A DNA stretch of 59,011 nt. It comes from an uncultured Alistipes sp. (GTDB lineage: Bacteria > Bacteroidota > Bacteroidia > Bacteroidales > Rikenellaceae). Of the stretch, positions 8,132 to 16,339 are shown one piece after another. Where the stretch lies: positions 1 to 59,011 of the forward strand of contig CAJGEC010000011.1 in NCBI GenBank assembly GCA_904502285.1. Reading direction: 5' to 3'. Under the pieces are notes generated by a model. It saw nothing but the letters and a program-made list of their open reading frames with translations. It ran no database searches and was not told where the DNA came from. Each line of letters starts with the position of its first letter. Position 1 is the stretch's first letter. A program made the position numbers and the translations under genes.

Positions 8132-9694
8132 CTACAATGGAATATTATTGTGACGCTTTGCTGGATTCTCCAAACGCTTGTTGCGCAAAGACTCCAACGC
8201 ACGAATCACACGGAAACGAGTGTTGCGTGGCTCGATAACGTCATCGATATAGCCGTAACGTGCAGCGTTGTATGGGTTAGAGAACTTGTCGCGGTACTCC
8301 TGCTCCTTCTCTGCAACGAACTTAGCCTTATCCTCCTTGTTCTCGAAACCTGCCAAAGCCTTAGCGTGCAATACCTCAACAGCACCACTTGCACCCATAA
8401 CTGCGATCTCAGCAGTTGGCCAAGCGTAGTTCACGTCACCACGGATGTGCTTAGATGACATAACGATATATGCACCACCGTAAGCCTTACGCAAAGTAAC
8501 TGTTACCTTAGGTACTGTAGCCTCGCAGTAAGCGAAGAGCAACTTAGCACCGTGAGTAATAACGCCACCGTACTCCTGAGCAGTACCAGGCAAGAAACCA
8601 GGAACGTCTACCAAAGTTACCAATGGAATGTTGAACGCATCGCAGAAACGTACGAAACGAGCAGCTTTACGTGAAGCGTTGATATCGAGTACACCTGCCA
8701 TAAACTTAGGCTGGTTAGCGATGATACCCACGCTCTGGCCGTTGAAGCGTGCGAAACCTGTGATGATATTCTTAGCGTATGCTGCTGCAGACTCCAAGAA
8801 CTCGCCGTTATCAACGATAGCCTTGATAACCTCCATCATATCGTATGGCTTGTTAGGGTTATCAGGGATGATCTCGTTGAGGATATCCTCCTTACGTGCG
8901 ATATCGTCGGTGCAAGGCTGATCTGGAACGAGTGCTGTGTAGTTCTGTGGCATATATGAGAGAAGGTCGCGGATAAGCTTCAAGCCCTCCTCCTCAGAAT
9001 CTACTGCGAACTGAGCAACACCAGACTTTGTAGTGTGCATATTAGCACCACCCAACTGCTCCTGAGTTACATCCTCACCAGTAACGGTCTTAACAACCTT
9101 AGGACCTGTAAGGAACATATTAGATGTCTCACGACGCATAATGATAAAGTCGGTCAATGCTGGAGAGTAAACGGCACCACCTGCGCAAGGACCAAAGATA
9201 GCAGAGATCTGTGGGATAACACCTGATGCCATTACGTTACGCTGGAAGATGTTAGCGTAACCAGCCAAAGCGTTTACACCCTCCTGGATACGTGCACCAC
9301 CAGAGTCGTTAAGACCGATGCAAGGTGCACCATTACGAACTGCCATATCCATAACCTTGCAAATCTTGTCAGCCAAAGAGATTGACAAAGAACCTGCAGT
9401 AACGGTGAAGTCCTGAGCAAATACATATACCAAACGGCCAGCGATGGTACCATAACCAGTTACAACGCCATCACCAAAGGTATGCTTTGCATCCATACCG
9501 AAATCGTAGCAACGGTGAGTAACGAACATATCGAACTCCTCGAAGCTACCCTCATCCAACAACATAGCGATACGCTCACGAGCAGTATACTTACCCTTCT
9601 CGTGCTGCTTGTCGATAGCCTTCTGGCCACCGCCCATACGAGCAGTTTGACGGTTGTCCATCAACTTCTCAATCGCTTTCTGAATTTCGCTCAT
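8132..9694 (-). CDS. mmdA: Acyl-CoA carboxyltransferase, methylmalonyl-CoA decarboxylase alpha subunit
   Basis: A 520-residue carboxyltransferase of the PccB/MmdA family, at full length. It carries two crotonase-like halves with conserved glycine-rich oxyanion loops (SGGARIQEG in the N half, the KAYGGAYIVM region in the C half) and GPCAGGAVYSPALTD. It transfers the carboxyl group of (S)-methylmalonyl-CoA to biotin, giving propionyl-CoA. The same protein could serve as propionyl-CoA carboxylase beta, but no biotin carboxylase gene is here, while OadG-, carrier- and OadB-like genes follow, which favours the Na+-pumping decarboxylase. Confidence 0.92.
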   Translation of the reverse strand: MSEIQKAIEKLMDNRQTARMGGGQKAIDKQHEKGKYTARERIAMLLDEGSFEEFDMFVTHRCYDFGMDAKHTFGDGVVTGYGTIAGRLVYVFAQDFTVTAGSLSISLADKICKVMDMAVRNGAPCIGLNDSGGARIQEGVNALAGYANIFQRNVMASGVIPQISAIFGPCAGGAVYSPALTDFIIMRRETSNMFLTGPKVVKTVTGEDVTQEQLGGANMHTTKSGVAQFAVDSEEEGLKLIRDLLSYMPQNYTALVPDQPCTDDIARKEDILNEIIPDNPNKPYDMMEVIKAIVDNGEFLESAAAYAKNIITGFARFNGQSVGIIANQPKFMAGVLDINASRKAARFVRFCDAFNIPLVTLVDVPGFLPGTAQEYGGVITHGAKLLFAYCEATVPKVTVTLRKAYGGAYIVMSSKHIRGDVNYAWPTAEIAVMGASGAVEVLHAKALAGFENKEDKAKFVAEKEQEYRDKFSNPYNAARYGYIDDVIEPRNTRFRVIRALESLRNKRLENPAKRHNNIPL

Positions 9695-9765
9695 AGTGAA
9701 AAAGTTTATTTTGATTAGTTATTTTTCTTCTAAAACGCGGTAACAAGGTATGCGCTATAGTAAAG

Positions 9766-9774
9766 CCCCCCCCC
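9766..9774. repeat. C9 homopolymer in the mce-mmdA spacer
   Basis: Nine consecutive C (G9 on the coding strand) in the 93-base gap between mce and mmdA. Such tracts are prone to slippage. Confidence 0.7.
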
Positions 9775-9787
9775 TCGTTAGTCAATT

Positions 9788-10198
9788 TTACTTATTCTTG
9801 TTCTCGCAAAGCTCTGTCAAGATACCCTGAGTAGACTTTGGGTGAAGGAATGCGATGGTAAGACCCTCAGCACCCTTACGTGGAGTCTTGTCGATAAGGC
9901 GGATACCGTGAGCCTCAGCGTCAGCCAACTGCTCCTCGATGTTCTCACAAGCCAAAGCCATATGGTGAATACCCACGCCCTTGTTCTCAATATACTTAGC
10001 GATAGTAGACTCAGGAGATGTTGGCTCCAACAACTCAATCTTAGTCTGACCCAACATAAAGAATGCGGTCTTAACCTTCTGGTCAGCTACCTCCTCGATA
10101 GCGTAACACTTTAGACCCAATACGTTCTCCCAGTAAGGAATTGCCTCCTCCAAGCTGTTTACAGCGATACCAAGGTGCTCAATGTGTGATACTTTCAT
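9788..10198 (-). CDS. mce: Methylmalonyl-CoA epimerase
   Basis: A 136-residue VOC-superfamily enzyme with two beta-alpha-beta-beta-beta modules. Metal-ligand positions are recognisable: His near the start (HIEHLGIAV), the central GIHHMALAC histidine, and glutamates in KIELLEP and near the C-terminus (ILTELCE). It interconverts (R)- and (S)-methylmalonyl-CoA, linking the B12-dependent mutase to the decarboxylase encoded downstream. It is the first gene of the Na+-pump operon, with a -7 box TACCTTTG at 10275-10282 and a leader of about 70 bases. Confidence 0.93.
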   Translation of the reverse strand: MKVSHIEHLGIAVNSLEEAIPYWENVLGLKCYAIEEVADQKVKTAFFMLGQTKIELLEPTSPESTIAKYIENKGVGIHHMALACENIEEQLADAEAHGIRLIDKTPRKGAEGLTIAFLHPKSTQGILTELCENKNK

Positions 10199-10274
10199 AG
10201 TGTTTAATTTTTATAAAGTTTAACTTAATATTTTTTTGTTGTTATCGTTTCAATCTGATATTACAAAAATCACC

Positions 10275-10282
10275 CAAAGGTA
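10275..10282 (-). promoter_or_regulatory. -7 box (TACCTTTG) of the mce-mmd operon
   Basis: Minus-strand TAnnTTTG element. It should drive all five genes from mce to the oadB-like gene, since no other convincing box is seen in the spacers. Confidence 0.6.
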
Positions 10283-10356
10283 GTCTAACTTTTTGAAACA
10301 ACGAAATATTTTCGACTCTTTTTTTACACTTTTTTAACGTAACCATCATATAACAC

Positions 10357-10395
10357 AAAAAAGACCACTTGGCGCATATTACCAAGTGGTCTATT
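10357..10395 (-). terminator. Terminator after the BACON lipoprotein gene
   Basis: An 11-bp perfect stem (AGACCACTTGG / CCAAGTGGTCT) is followed on the minus strand by a T-run. Confidence 0.85.
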
Positions 10396-10413
10396 TCATA
10401 GAGGTCTCTTGTT

Positions 10414-11673
10414 TTACCACTCCATGAATTCTCCAAAACCCTTAAAAACACCCTTGATGGCATTACCCTTATCATCAACAGTGTCGATGGTGAAGATATA
10501 TAGATCCGACTCACCCTTCTCTACCATCACACTACCCTCAACAAGTGGTGCGAAATCAACATATCCAGCCGTCATATACCAACTATTCTGTGTTACATAC
10601 TGGCCCCCAATATCCTCGGCCCAGCCTGGGATAAAATGGCCAACTGATGTACCCTCGGTATAAGTTCCGCATATATCAGTAGCACCAAGCGCAAGTTGTA
10701 AATCTATTTGGAACTGATCACCTCGCTCCTCACCAGTTTCGTAGTCGAGATACTCGAACAAATAGACCTGACAGGTATTGCAACCACTACCCAGCAAGTC
10801 ACCAACATAGGCACCTACAAAGACACCATCCTCAATATCAAACAGATGATCAGATGTAAGTGTGCTAAGATTCTCACCAGCGCTACCACCACCCTGACCA
10901 GGGTCATAGCAAGGAATCTCCAACGAGCCACTATAGACTATGCGATGACGCTCATCATCATAGAAGTCTACTATGGCTTCGATACCACTCTTTGTAACAA
11001 CAACCTTAGCGCTGCTAAATGGAATCTCATCATAGTCGGAGTCACTGGTTATGGTCAAATTGCTGTATGTTGGGTCGATATCTCCGCTTACGAACATACT
11101 ATTTTGGGTCTGAACGTATGTTCCCTCAGGGATGGTTGCCGTCTCGCCATTGGCCGGTATATCGCTATACAAATCAAAGTAGTAGTACTCGCTATTAGGC
11201 TGCAAATACCCGTCCGCGCTAAGGCCCGCAGTAGAGAGCACAACAGTATAACAATATACACCTTCACCACCATAGTATAGACTTCCCTCAGTGGTCATAG
11301 CCTCGTAATTTACATTACAAATTGAGCGTTGCTTGATTGTAACAATACGCGACTCGTCGCCATAGCTAAGCACAATCGTACCTCGACGATCCTCGACGGT
11401 GTCGTTTTCTCCGACATTATACGTAACACTCTGGCCTACACTAACATCTGTTATCCAATCAACACTACTCTTTGCAGTGAGCGACACACCTAATTGTGGA
11501 TTCTCTATGGTGTAAGTAATCTCGCCACTACCGCCCTCACTCTCAACCCATATATCTGTGTCAGATGTAATGGTTAGTATTGGGTCGGCAACGGGGGTAT
11601 TGGTGGGTGGCTCAGCCTCGCTACACGCAAACATAAGTAGCACACACGCAAACAAGAAGGATAATCGTTTCAT
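10414..11673 (-). CDS. BACON-domain lipoprotein
   Basis: A 419-residue lipoprotein. The signal peptide ends in the lipobox MFAC (Cys17). A BACON-like beta-sandwich follows (about 33-118, ending in the typical IVTIKQ strand), then two tandem beta-rich units of about 140 residues each (roughly 120-265 and 280-419) that share the pattern 'GTY....S..F..G...' and end in a conserved small-aromatic strand. BACON domains are thought to bind mucin or glycans at the cell surface. Conserved outer-membrane targeting is likely, but the function of the two repeats is unknown. It sits alone between the mce operon and divergent meaB. Confidence 0.82.
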   Translation of the reverse strand: MKRLSFLFACVLLMFACSEAEPPTNTPVADPILTITSDTDIWVESEGGSGEITYTIENPQLGVSLTAKSSVDWITDVSVGQSVTYNVGENDTVEDRRGTIVLSYGDESRIVTIKQRSICNVNYEAMTTEGSLYYGGEGVYCYTVVLSTAGLSADGYLQPNSEYYYFDLYSDIPANGETATIPEGTYVQTQNSMFVSGDIDPTYSNLTITSDSDYDEIPFSSAKVVVTKSGIEAIVDFYDDERHRIVYSGSLEIPCYDPGQGGGSAGENLSTLTSDHLFDIEDGVFVGAYVGDLLGSGCNTCQVYLFEYLDYETGEERGDQFQIDLQLALGATDICGTYTEGTSVGHFIPGWAEDIGGQYVTQNSWYMTAGYVDFAPLVEGSVMVEKGESDLYIFTIDTVDDKGNAIKGVFKGFGEFMEW

Positions 11674-11702
11674 TGTCTAAAGTTTTAATGTTAAAATGTA
11701 AG

Positions 11703-11710
11703 CAAAGTTA
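11703..11710 (-). promoter_or_regulatory. -7 box (TAACTTTG) of the BACON lipoprotein gene
   Basis: Minus-strand TAnnTTTG element about 30 bases upstream of the ATG. Confidence 0.55.
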
Positions 11711-11803
11711 TCAATTTTATCACAAATAAAAAAATTTTGCCTTAAAAGATATACAACATCAAATTATTTTCAACTAAACGGTGCTTTATTGTCTATTTTT
11801 TTA

Positions 11804-11811
11804 TATCTTCG
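11804..11811 (+). promoter_or_regulatory. Variant -7 box (TATCTTCG) of meaB
   Basis: Matches TAnnTTTG except for C at the third base of the TTTG part. It lies about 40 bases upstream of ATG 11853. Confidence 0.35.
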
Positions 11812-11852
11812 CATAATTGATTTTTTCTGCAAGATATAAAACTAAAAAAGTT

Positions 11853-12962
11853 ATGTCATATACAAAGATTGAACACTACGAGAAGGAGTATCTTGATGCT
11901 CACCACGACAGCGCCCTCAACGTCACCGAAGGTGTCGAAGAGAAGCCCGTGGTAAATCCATATTTCGTTCGCAAGAAGCGTCGCCAGATGACTACTGACG
12001 AGTACGTAGCAGGCATCCTCGATGGCAACATCACAATATTGGCTCAGACCATCACTCTAATCGAAAGCAACAACCCCGTTCACTATGCTCAGGCACAGGA
12101 GATTATCGAGCGTTGTCTTCCCCATTCTGGCAAGTCCGTACGCATCGGTATCACGGGTGTTCCCGGTGCTGGAAAGTCAAGTTTCATTGAGGCCGTCGGC
12201 AATATGGTCACCTCGTATAAACATAAGTTGGCCGTATTGGCTATCGACCCAAGTTCGGAGCGTAGCGGTGGCTCTATCCTTGGTGACAAGACCCGTATGG
12301 AGAGCATCTGCCACAACCCCGACATCTTTATTCGTCCTTCGCCCTCGGCAGGCTCGTTGGGTGGCGTAGCACGTAAGACACGCGAGACTATTGTACTATG
12401 CGAGGCGGCAGGTTTCGACGTCATATTTATCGAGACCGTGGGTGTTGGTCAGTCTGAGACTGCCGTACACTCGATGGTTGATATGTTTATGATGTTGCAG
12501 ATTTCTGGTGCTGGCGACGAGTTGCAAGGCATCAAGCGCGGTATTATGGAGATGGCAGATATGATGGTTATCACCAAGGCCGATGGTGAGAATGTAAAGA
12601 AGGCGGAACTCGCTAAGGCTCAGTACCAGGGTGCGTTAAAACTCTTTCCACTACCCGACTCTGAATGGCGACCAAAGGTCTACACTTGCTCTTCGCTGGA
12701 GGGTACTGGGCTTGAGGAGGTTTGGCAGGGAGTTGAGCAGTACCTACAACATATCGAACTCAACGGCTACTTCACCTCGAATCGTAACCGTCAGAACAAG
12801 TACTGGATGTACGAGACCATCAACGAGACATTGAAGTCGAGCTTCTACAACAACCCAGAGATTGAGTCACGTATGGAGGAGGTTGAGCGTCGCGTATTGG
12901 ATGCCAAGTTGTCGTCGTTCATCGCTGCTAAAGAGCTCTTGGACATATATTTCAAGAGGTAG
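11853..12962 (+). CDS. meaB: Methylmalonyl-CoA mutase-associated GTPase MeaB
   Basis: A 369-residue SIMIBI-class G protein. The P-loop GVPGAGKSS lies near residues 103-111, followed by the switch regions and base motif. MeaB loads and protects adenosylcobalamin in methylmalonyl-CoA mutase, the enzyme upstream of the epimerase and decarboxylase encoded 2-6 kb away. The N-terminus is about 40 residues longer than many family members, with a charged segment before the conserved region. ATG 11853 is chosen because an earlier in-frame TTG (11817) lies only 5 bases past the probable -7 box. The mutase genes themselves are not in the window. Confidence 0.92.
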   Translation: MSYTKIEHYEKEYLDAHHDSALNVTEGVEEKPVVNPYFVRKKRRQMTTDEYVAGILDGNITILAQTITLIESNNPVHYAQAQEIIERCLPHSGKSVRIGITGVPGAGKSSFIEAVGNMVTSYKHKLAVLAIDPSSERSGGSILGDKTRMESICHNPDIFIRPSPSAGSLGGVARKTRETIVLCEAAGFDVIFIETVGVGQSETAVHSMVDMFMMLQISGAGDELQGIKRGIMEMADMMVITKADGENVKKAELAKAQYQGALKLFPLPDSEWRPKVYTCSSLEGTGLEEVWQGVEQYLQHIELNGYFTSNRNRQNKYWMYETINETLKSSFYNNPEIESRMEEVERRVLDAKLSSFIAAKELLDIYFKR

Positions 12963-13063
12963 ATACATCGAATCTCTTGCGAGTACGAGACCAACACAAA
13001 TACCATTGACAGCAACACACGGCTTGAGTTAAATGGACTTTAATTAAATGGTGATAACTAATT

Positions 13064-13104
13064 AAATGAGAATAGGATACAATATATCCTATTCTCATTT
13101 TTTA
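13064..13104. terminator. Bidirectional terminator between meaB and DUF6567 gene
   Basis: A 16-bp perfect stem (13064-13079 with 13085-13100) and a 5-base loop lie between converging genes. A T-run follows on the plus strand. Confidence 0.85.
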
Positions 13105-13125
13105 ACATTTCACCCACTCGTTGCG

Positions 13126-13494
13126 TCAATCTTCAAACTCGATAATGGTACCCGTAGCCGTATAGGTTATCTTTGACCAAAAAACATACACATTCTGAAC
13201 ACTCATCTTTACAGATACATTAACAAGAGCCTGAGGGCCTTTAAGATTTGCCACCTCAACAAGTTCTGCAACAGCAGTCTCCTTCAAAGCACGACGGCTC
13301 ATACCACCAATACCCATAATATAGGTAGCACTCGCTTCGGCCGTAACATTGTCTACAACGTGATAATTGGCCTCTTGCAACACCACATTCGTTTGGATTA
13401 AGTTCACATTGGAGGTTAGGCTTGAGTGTACGCCACAACCAGTTAATAGCACCGCTGCTGCAACCATCGCAACAAAAATTCTAAGTCTCTTCAT
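13126..13494 (-). CDS. DUF6567-like lipoprotein
   Basis: A 122-residue lipoprotein with a classical signal (MKRLRIFVAMVAAAVLLTGC, lipobox Cys20). The mature part has a central small-residue segment (YIMGIGGMSRR) and ends in beta strands, the pattern of the DUF6567 family common in Bacteroidetes. Function is unknown. It probably sits in a membrane on the periplasmic side. It is followed by the bidirectional terminator, and its spacer of 39 bases from the upstream transpeptidase gene leaves co-transcription possible. Confidence 0.72.
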   Translation of the reverse strand: MKRLRIFVAMVAAAVLLTGCGVHSSLTSNVNLIQTNVVLQEANYHVVDNVTAEASATYIMGIGGMSRRALKETAVAELVEVANLKGPQALVNVSVKMSVQNVYVFWSKITYTATGTIIEFED

Positions 13495-13533
13495 AGTTCT
13501 TAATTATTAATTTATGATAAAAATTGTTCAAAT

Positions 13534-14046
13534 CTAATCAAACATATCTAACACCACACTCTGTTCATTTTTCAATATCTCGTCCACTCGCTGCATCATC
13601 TTTTTCGATAGAACGGGACAGCCGAAACTGCCTACTGTAGGGATGGGCCAGATAGGGAAAGAAGTGGTATGTTCCCAGCCGTGAAGTACCACACAGCGCG
13701 AGCGAAGGTTGGAGTTCGACTCGTCCAACCCATCGAGACGATAGGCCACACCATACCTCCCTTCGTAACGCTCCGCAATAAGGGCGCGACCAATAGAGGA
13801 GAGGTGTGAACCATCCTTGTTAGAGACCCGTGCGTATGCCGAGCGCACGTGAGACCTCTCGCTACCGCTACCGTGGCTCACGGGGCAGATGAGCATAGGT
13901 TTCTCGCGCTCGAAATCCCACACCACAAACCTATTACGACCTGAATGGCGAGCGAGATCGATAAATATCGCTATGCGGGTGTTGTAGCCACGACTCTGAC
14001 ACCACGCCCGAAGCATACAGACTCGCTCCCTAATTCGCTTAACCAT
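13534..14046 (-). CDS. Murein L,D-transpeptidase catalytic domain protein (YkuD_2-like)
   Basis: A 170-residue protein with the L,D-transpeptidase signature: HGW near residue 124 and SFGCPVLS near 142 with the nucleophilic cysteine. The family cross-links or trims peptidoglycan, or relates to it. It lacks any signal peptide (start MVKRIRERVCML), which is odd for a periplasmic enzyme, so either export uses the sirtuin-proximal start in another way or the protein acts elsewhere. Its start overlaps the end of the sirtuin gene by 8 bases, so the two are translationally coupled. Confidence 0.75.
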   Translation of the reverse strand: MVKRIRERVCMLRAWCQSRGYNTRIAIFIDLARHSGRNRFVVWDFEREKPMLICPVSHGSGSERSHVRSAYARVSNKDGSHLSSIGRALIAERYEGRYGVAYRLDGLDESNSNLRSRCVVLHGWEHTTSFPIWPIPTVGSFGCPVLSKKMMQRVDEILKNEQSVVLDMFD

Positions 14047-14740
14047 ACAACTCTCGCAACTCCTTAGCTAAGCGGGGCATACCGATAGCACCACGCTCCT
14101 TGATATGCACTACCTTATTACGTATCAGACTGATATCTGGTGAACCAGGATCAACTAAATAGATAGGTATCTCCCTGTTACGCACGTAATAGACCAACGA
14201 TGCCGCAGGATAGACCGCCAACGATGTACCAACAACGACAAGAACATCTGCCTGCTCGACAATACGACAGGCAGGCTCGAACATTGGCACACTCTCGCCA
14301 AAGAAGACGATATGTGGGCGCAAAAGAGCACCATCCTCGCCACGCTCATCAAGTTTCTGCTCCCAACCCTCGTTGATGTCGTAGATAAGTTCTGGATTAC
14401 TCTCGGAGCGCAACTTCATAAGTTCACCGTGAAGGTGCAACACAAGTGTCGAGCCAGCGCGCTCGTGGAGGTTATCGACATTCTGGGTAATCACACACAC
14501 ATCGGCCCACTTCTCCATCTCGGCAATAGCGTAGTGACCACCATTAGGACTCTTCGTGAGAGCCTCACGCCTACGCATATTGTAGAACTCGATCACTTGG
14601 CTTCTATTATTTTTCAACGCCTCAGGGGTACAAACATCCTCAACACGATAGTTAGCCCAAAGGCCATTGGCATCACGGAAGGTGGCGATACCACTATCTG
14701 CACTCACTCCAGCACCTGTAAAAACTACAATCTTTTTCAT
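14039..14740 (-). CDS. cobB: Sir2-family NAD-dependent protein deacylase (desuccinylase-like)
   Basis: A 233-residue sirtuin with GAGVSADSGI (9-18), TQNVDNLHERAG (85-96) and catalytic His104. The Y-x-x-R pair (Tyr53, Arg56 in FYNMRRR) is the signature of sirtuins that remove succinyl or malonyl groups from lysine. The four zinc-binding cysteines usually found after the catalytic histidine are absent: no Cys occurs between residues 105 and 145. A -7 box TAACTTTG (14763-14770) lies about 23 bases upstream. Activity on acyl-lysine is inferred from the family. Confidence 0.9.
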   Translation of the reverse strand: MKKIVVFTGAGVSADSGIATFRDANGLWANYRVEDVCTPEALKNNRSQVIEFYNMRRREALTKSPNGGHYAIAEMEKWADVCVITQNVDNLHERAGSTLVLHLHGELMKLRSESNPELIYDINEGWEQKLDERGEDGALLRPHIVFFGESVPMFEPACRIVEQADVLVVVGTSLAVYPAASLVYYVRNREIPIYLVDPGSPDISLIRNKVVHIKERGAIGMPRLAKELRELYG

Positions 14741-14762
14741 AACGATTCTCTCTTTTACTCTT

Positions 14763-14770
14763 CAAAGTTA
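14763..14770 (-). promoter_or_regulatory. -7 box (TAACTTTG) of the sirtuin operon
   Basis: Minus-strand TAnnTTTG element about 22 bases upstream of ATG 14740. Confidence 0.55.
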
Positions 14771-14844
14771 TAACTTTTTTATAAAAACTTAACACTACGA
14801 CACCTTTTTTGCTATGAATGATTGGCATTTTTAGCCAAAAGCAC

Positions 14845-14852
14845 TACCTTTG
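14845..14852 (+). promoter_or_regulatory. -7 box (TACCTTTG) of the symporter gene
   Basis: TAnnTTTG element with a leader of about 20 bases. The in-frame TTG at 14850 is part of this box and not a start codon. Confidence 0.6.
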
Positions 14853-14876
14853 CCCACAGTACACAAATATTATACG

Positions 14877-16094
14877 ATGAAAAAATTACTCAAAAACCTC
14901 GGCGTATGGATAATCATTGCGATGGTTATCGGTGTTATCGTCGGTATCATTATGGGCCCTGAAGCCTCTATGTTCAAGCCTTTGGGCGACCTCTTTATTC
15001 AACTTATTAAGATGCTCGTTGTACCCCTCGTATTGGTATCTATCATCAGTGGTGCATCGGCTCTTGGCGAGACAAAGTCGGCAGGACTCATCGGAGGCCT
15101 GAGCATCGCCTTTATGATTGTCACTACCGCCATATCTATTGTTCTTGCCCTCTTCCTTGGCGAATTGTTTGAGCCAGGCGCTGCGGTCAATAGGGATACT
15201 GTAGCGACCCTTGCAGAGGGGTATGAGGTGGCTCAGCAGTCAGCGCCACAGAGTATGAACTTCTGGGATACGGTTATCGGTATGATTCCAGCCAACCCTA
15301 TTCAGGCACTCACCGAGGGCAACATCCTACAAATCATCATCTTTGGCCTCTTCTTTGGCTTCGGCATCTCTGCTTTAGAGAGCAACAAGCGCCAGAAATT
15401 AACCAATGGTCTCAATATGATTCTCGACGCCCTCATCTGGTGCATCGGCAAGGTGATGCTCGTGGCTCCATTCGGCGTCTTTGGTCTTATCGCTGATGCT
15501 ACGGGAACTTTCGGTTTCGACATCCTCATTCAGGTAGCCAACGTGCTTTGGATCGACCTTATCGCGGTGCTTATCATCGGTCTCGGCCTCTACCCTACGT
15601 GCGTATATCTCTTCTCGAAGGTCAAGATCAAGGACTACTTCCGCGCTATGGTTAAGCCTCAGGTGGTATCATTCTCTACGGCCTCATCATTGGCCACTCT
15701 TCCAGTGAATATGAACGCCTGCGACGAGATGGGCATCTCGAAGCAGACATCAGGCTTCGTACTCCCTCTGGGTGCCACAATCAATATGTCGGGTAATGCC
15801 ATCTACTACGCCCTCTTGGCGACATTCTTTGCACAGTTCTATGGCATCGACCTACAGATGGCCGACTATGTATCTATCACCATTGTCTGCACCCTCGGTG
15901 CTATTGGTCAAGCGGGCGTTCCTGGTCCTACCCTCCTCGCTGCTGCAGTTTTGGCTGCTGCAGGTATTCCACTCGAGGGTCTTCCACTATTCTACGCCTT
16001 GGACCGTGTATTTGATATGATACGCACAACGCTCAATATCACGGGCGACGCGGCTTGTGCCGCTGTGGTAGACCGCTTCGCTCAGCGTAAGTAG
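14877..16094 (+). CDS. Dicarboxylate/amino acid:cation symporter (DAACS family)
   Basis: A 405-residue secondary transporter of the GltP/DctA/SstT type with eight membrane helices and re-entrant loops. Recognisable family motifs include the serine-rich loop (STASSLATLP), NMSGNAIY and GVPGPT. It takes up glutamate, aspartate or C4-dicarboxylates with Na+ or H+. With the succinate-propionate genes around it a C4-dicarboxylate or amino-acid substrate is plausible, but the exact one cannot be read. Start ATG 14877 follows the promoter box at normal distance. It is a monocistronic gene ending in a strong hairpin. Confidence 0.9.
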   Translation: MKKLLKNLGVWIIIAMVIGVIVGIIMGPEASMFKPLGDLFIQLIKMLVVPLVLVSIISGASALGETKSAGLIGGLSIAFMIVTTAISIVLALFLGELFEPGAAVNRDTVATLAEGYEVAQQSAPQSMNFWDTVIGMIPANPIQALTEGNILQIIIFGLFFGFGISALESNKRQKLTNGLNMILDALIWCIGKVMLVAPFGVFGLIADATGTFGFDILIQVANVLWIDLIAVLIIGLGLYPTCVYLFSKVKIKDYFRAMVKPQVVSFSTASSLATLPVNMNACDEMGISKQTSGFVLPLGATINMSGNAIYYALLATFFAQFYGIDLQMADYVSITIVCTLGAIGQAGVPGPTLLAAAVLAAAGIPLEGLPLFYALDRVFDMIRTTLNITGDAACAAVVDRFAQRK

Positions 16095-16119
16095 CACTCC
16101 ACAACAATAGGATAAACCA

Positions 16120-16160
16120 AAGGGCTGTTCAATCGTTAGAGTTGAACAGCCCTTAGTTTC
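16120..16160. terminator. Terminator between symporter and FeoB-associated genes
   Basis: A 13-bp perfect stem (AAGGGCTGTTCAA / TTGAACAGCCCTT) with a 9-base loop sits between converging genes. The T-run is weak on both sides. Confidence 0.75.
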
Positions 16161-16177
16161 TATCACCACACTTCTAC

Positions 16178-16339
16178 TTATTCTCGCTTTCGGTGGCTAC
16201 ACTCCTTGGAACACCCCGAACAGTCGCACTGAGGCCCACAGTGGAAGAAATGCCACAACTTATGGATTATGACTATACCTACGATGATGGCAATGATGAC
16301 AACGGCCACGTCTTGCCAATGAGTTACTATATAATCCAT
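16178..16339 (-). CDS. FeoB-associated Cys-rich membrane protein
   Basis: A 53-residue protein with one membrane helix (about 9-27) followed by a short cysteine/histidine-rich tail (HCGPQCDCSGCSKEC). Such proteins lie next to feoB in many Bacteroidetes and are thought to help ferrous iron uptake. ATG 16339 is chosen because the reading frame then starts 13 bases inside the feoB end, a normal coupled overlap. A longer start at 16375 would add 12 residues and a larger overlap. Confidence 0.8.
   Translation of the reverse strand: MDYIVTHWQDVAVVIIAIIVGIVIIHKLWHFFHCGPQCDCSGCSKECSHRKRE

Noticed and set aside
14850..14876. Start of the symporter at TTG 14850
   Set aside because: This TTG is part of the -7 box and would lie upstream of the transcription start. 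The same reasoning excludes TTG 3955 and TTG 28337.
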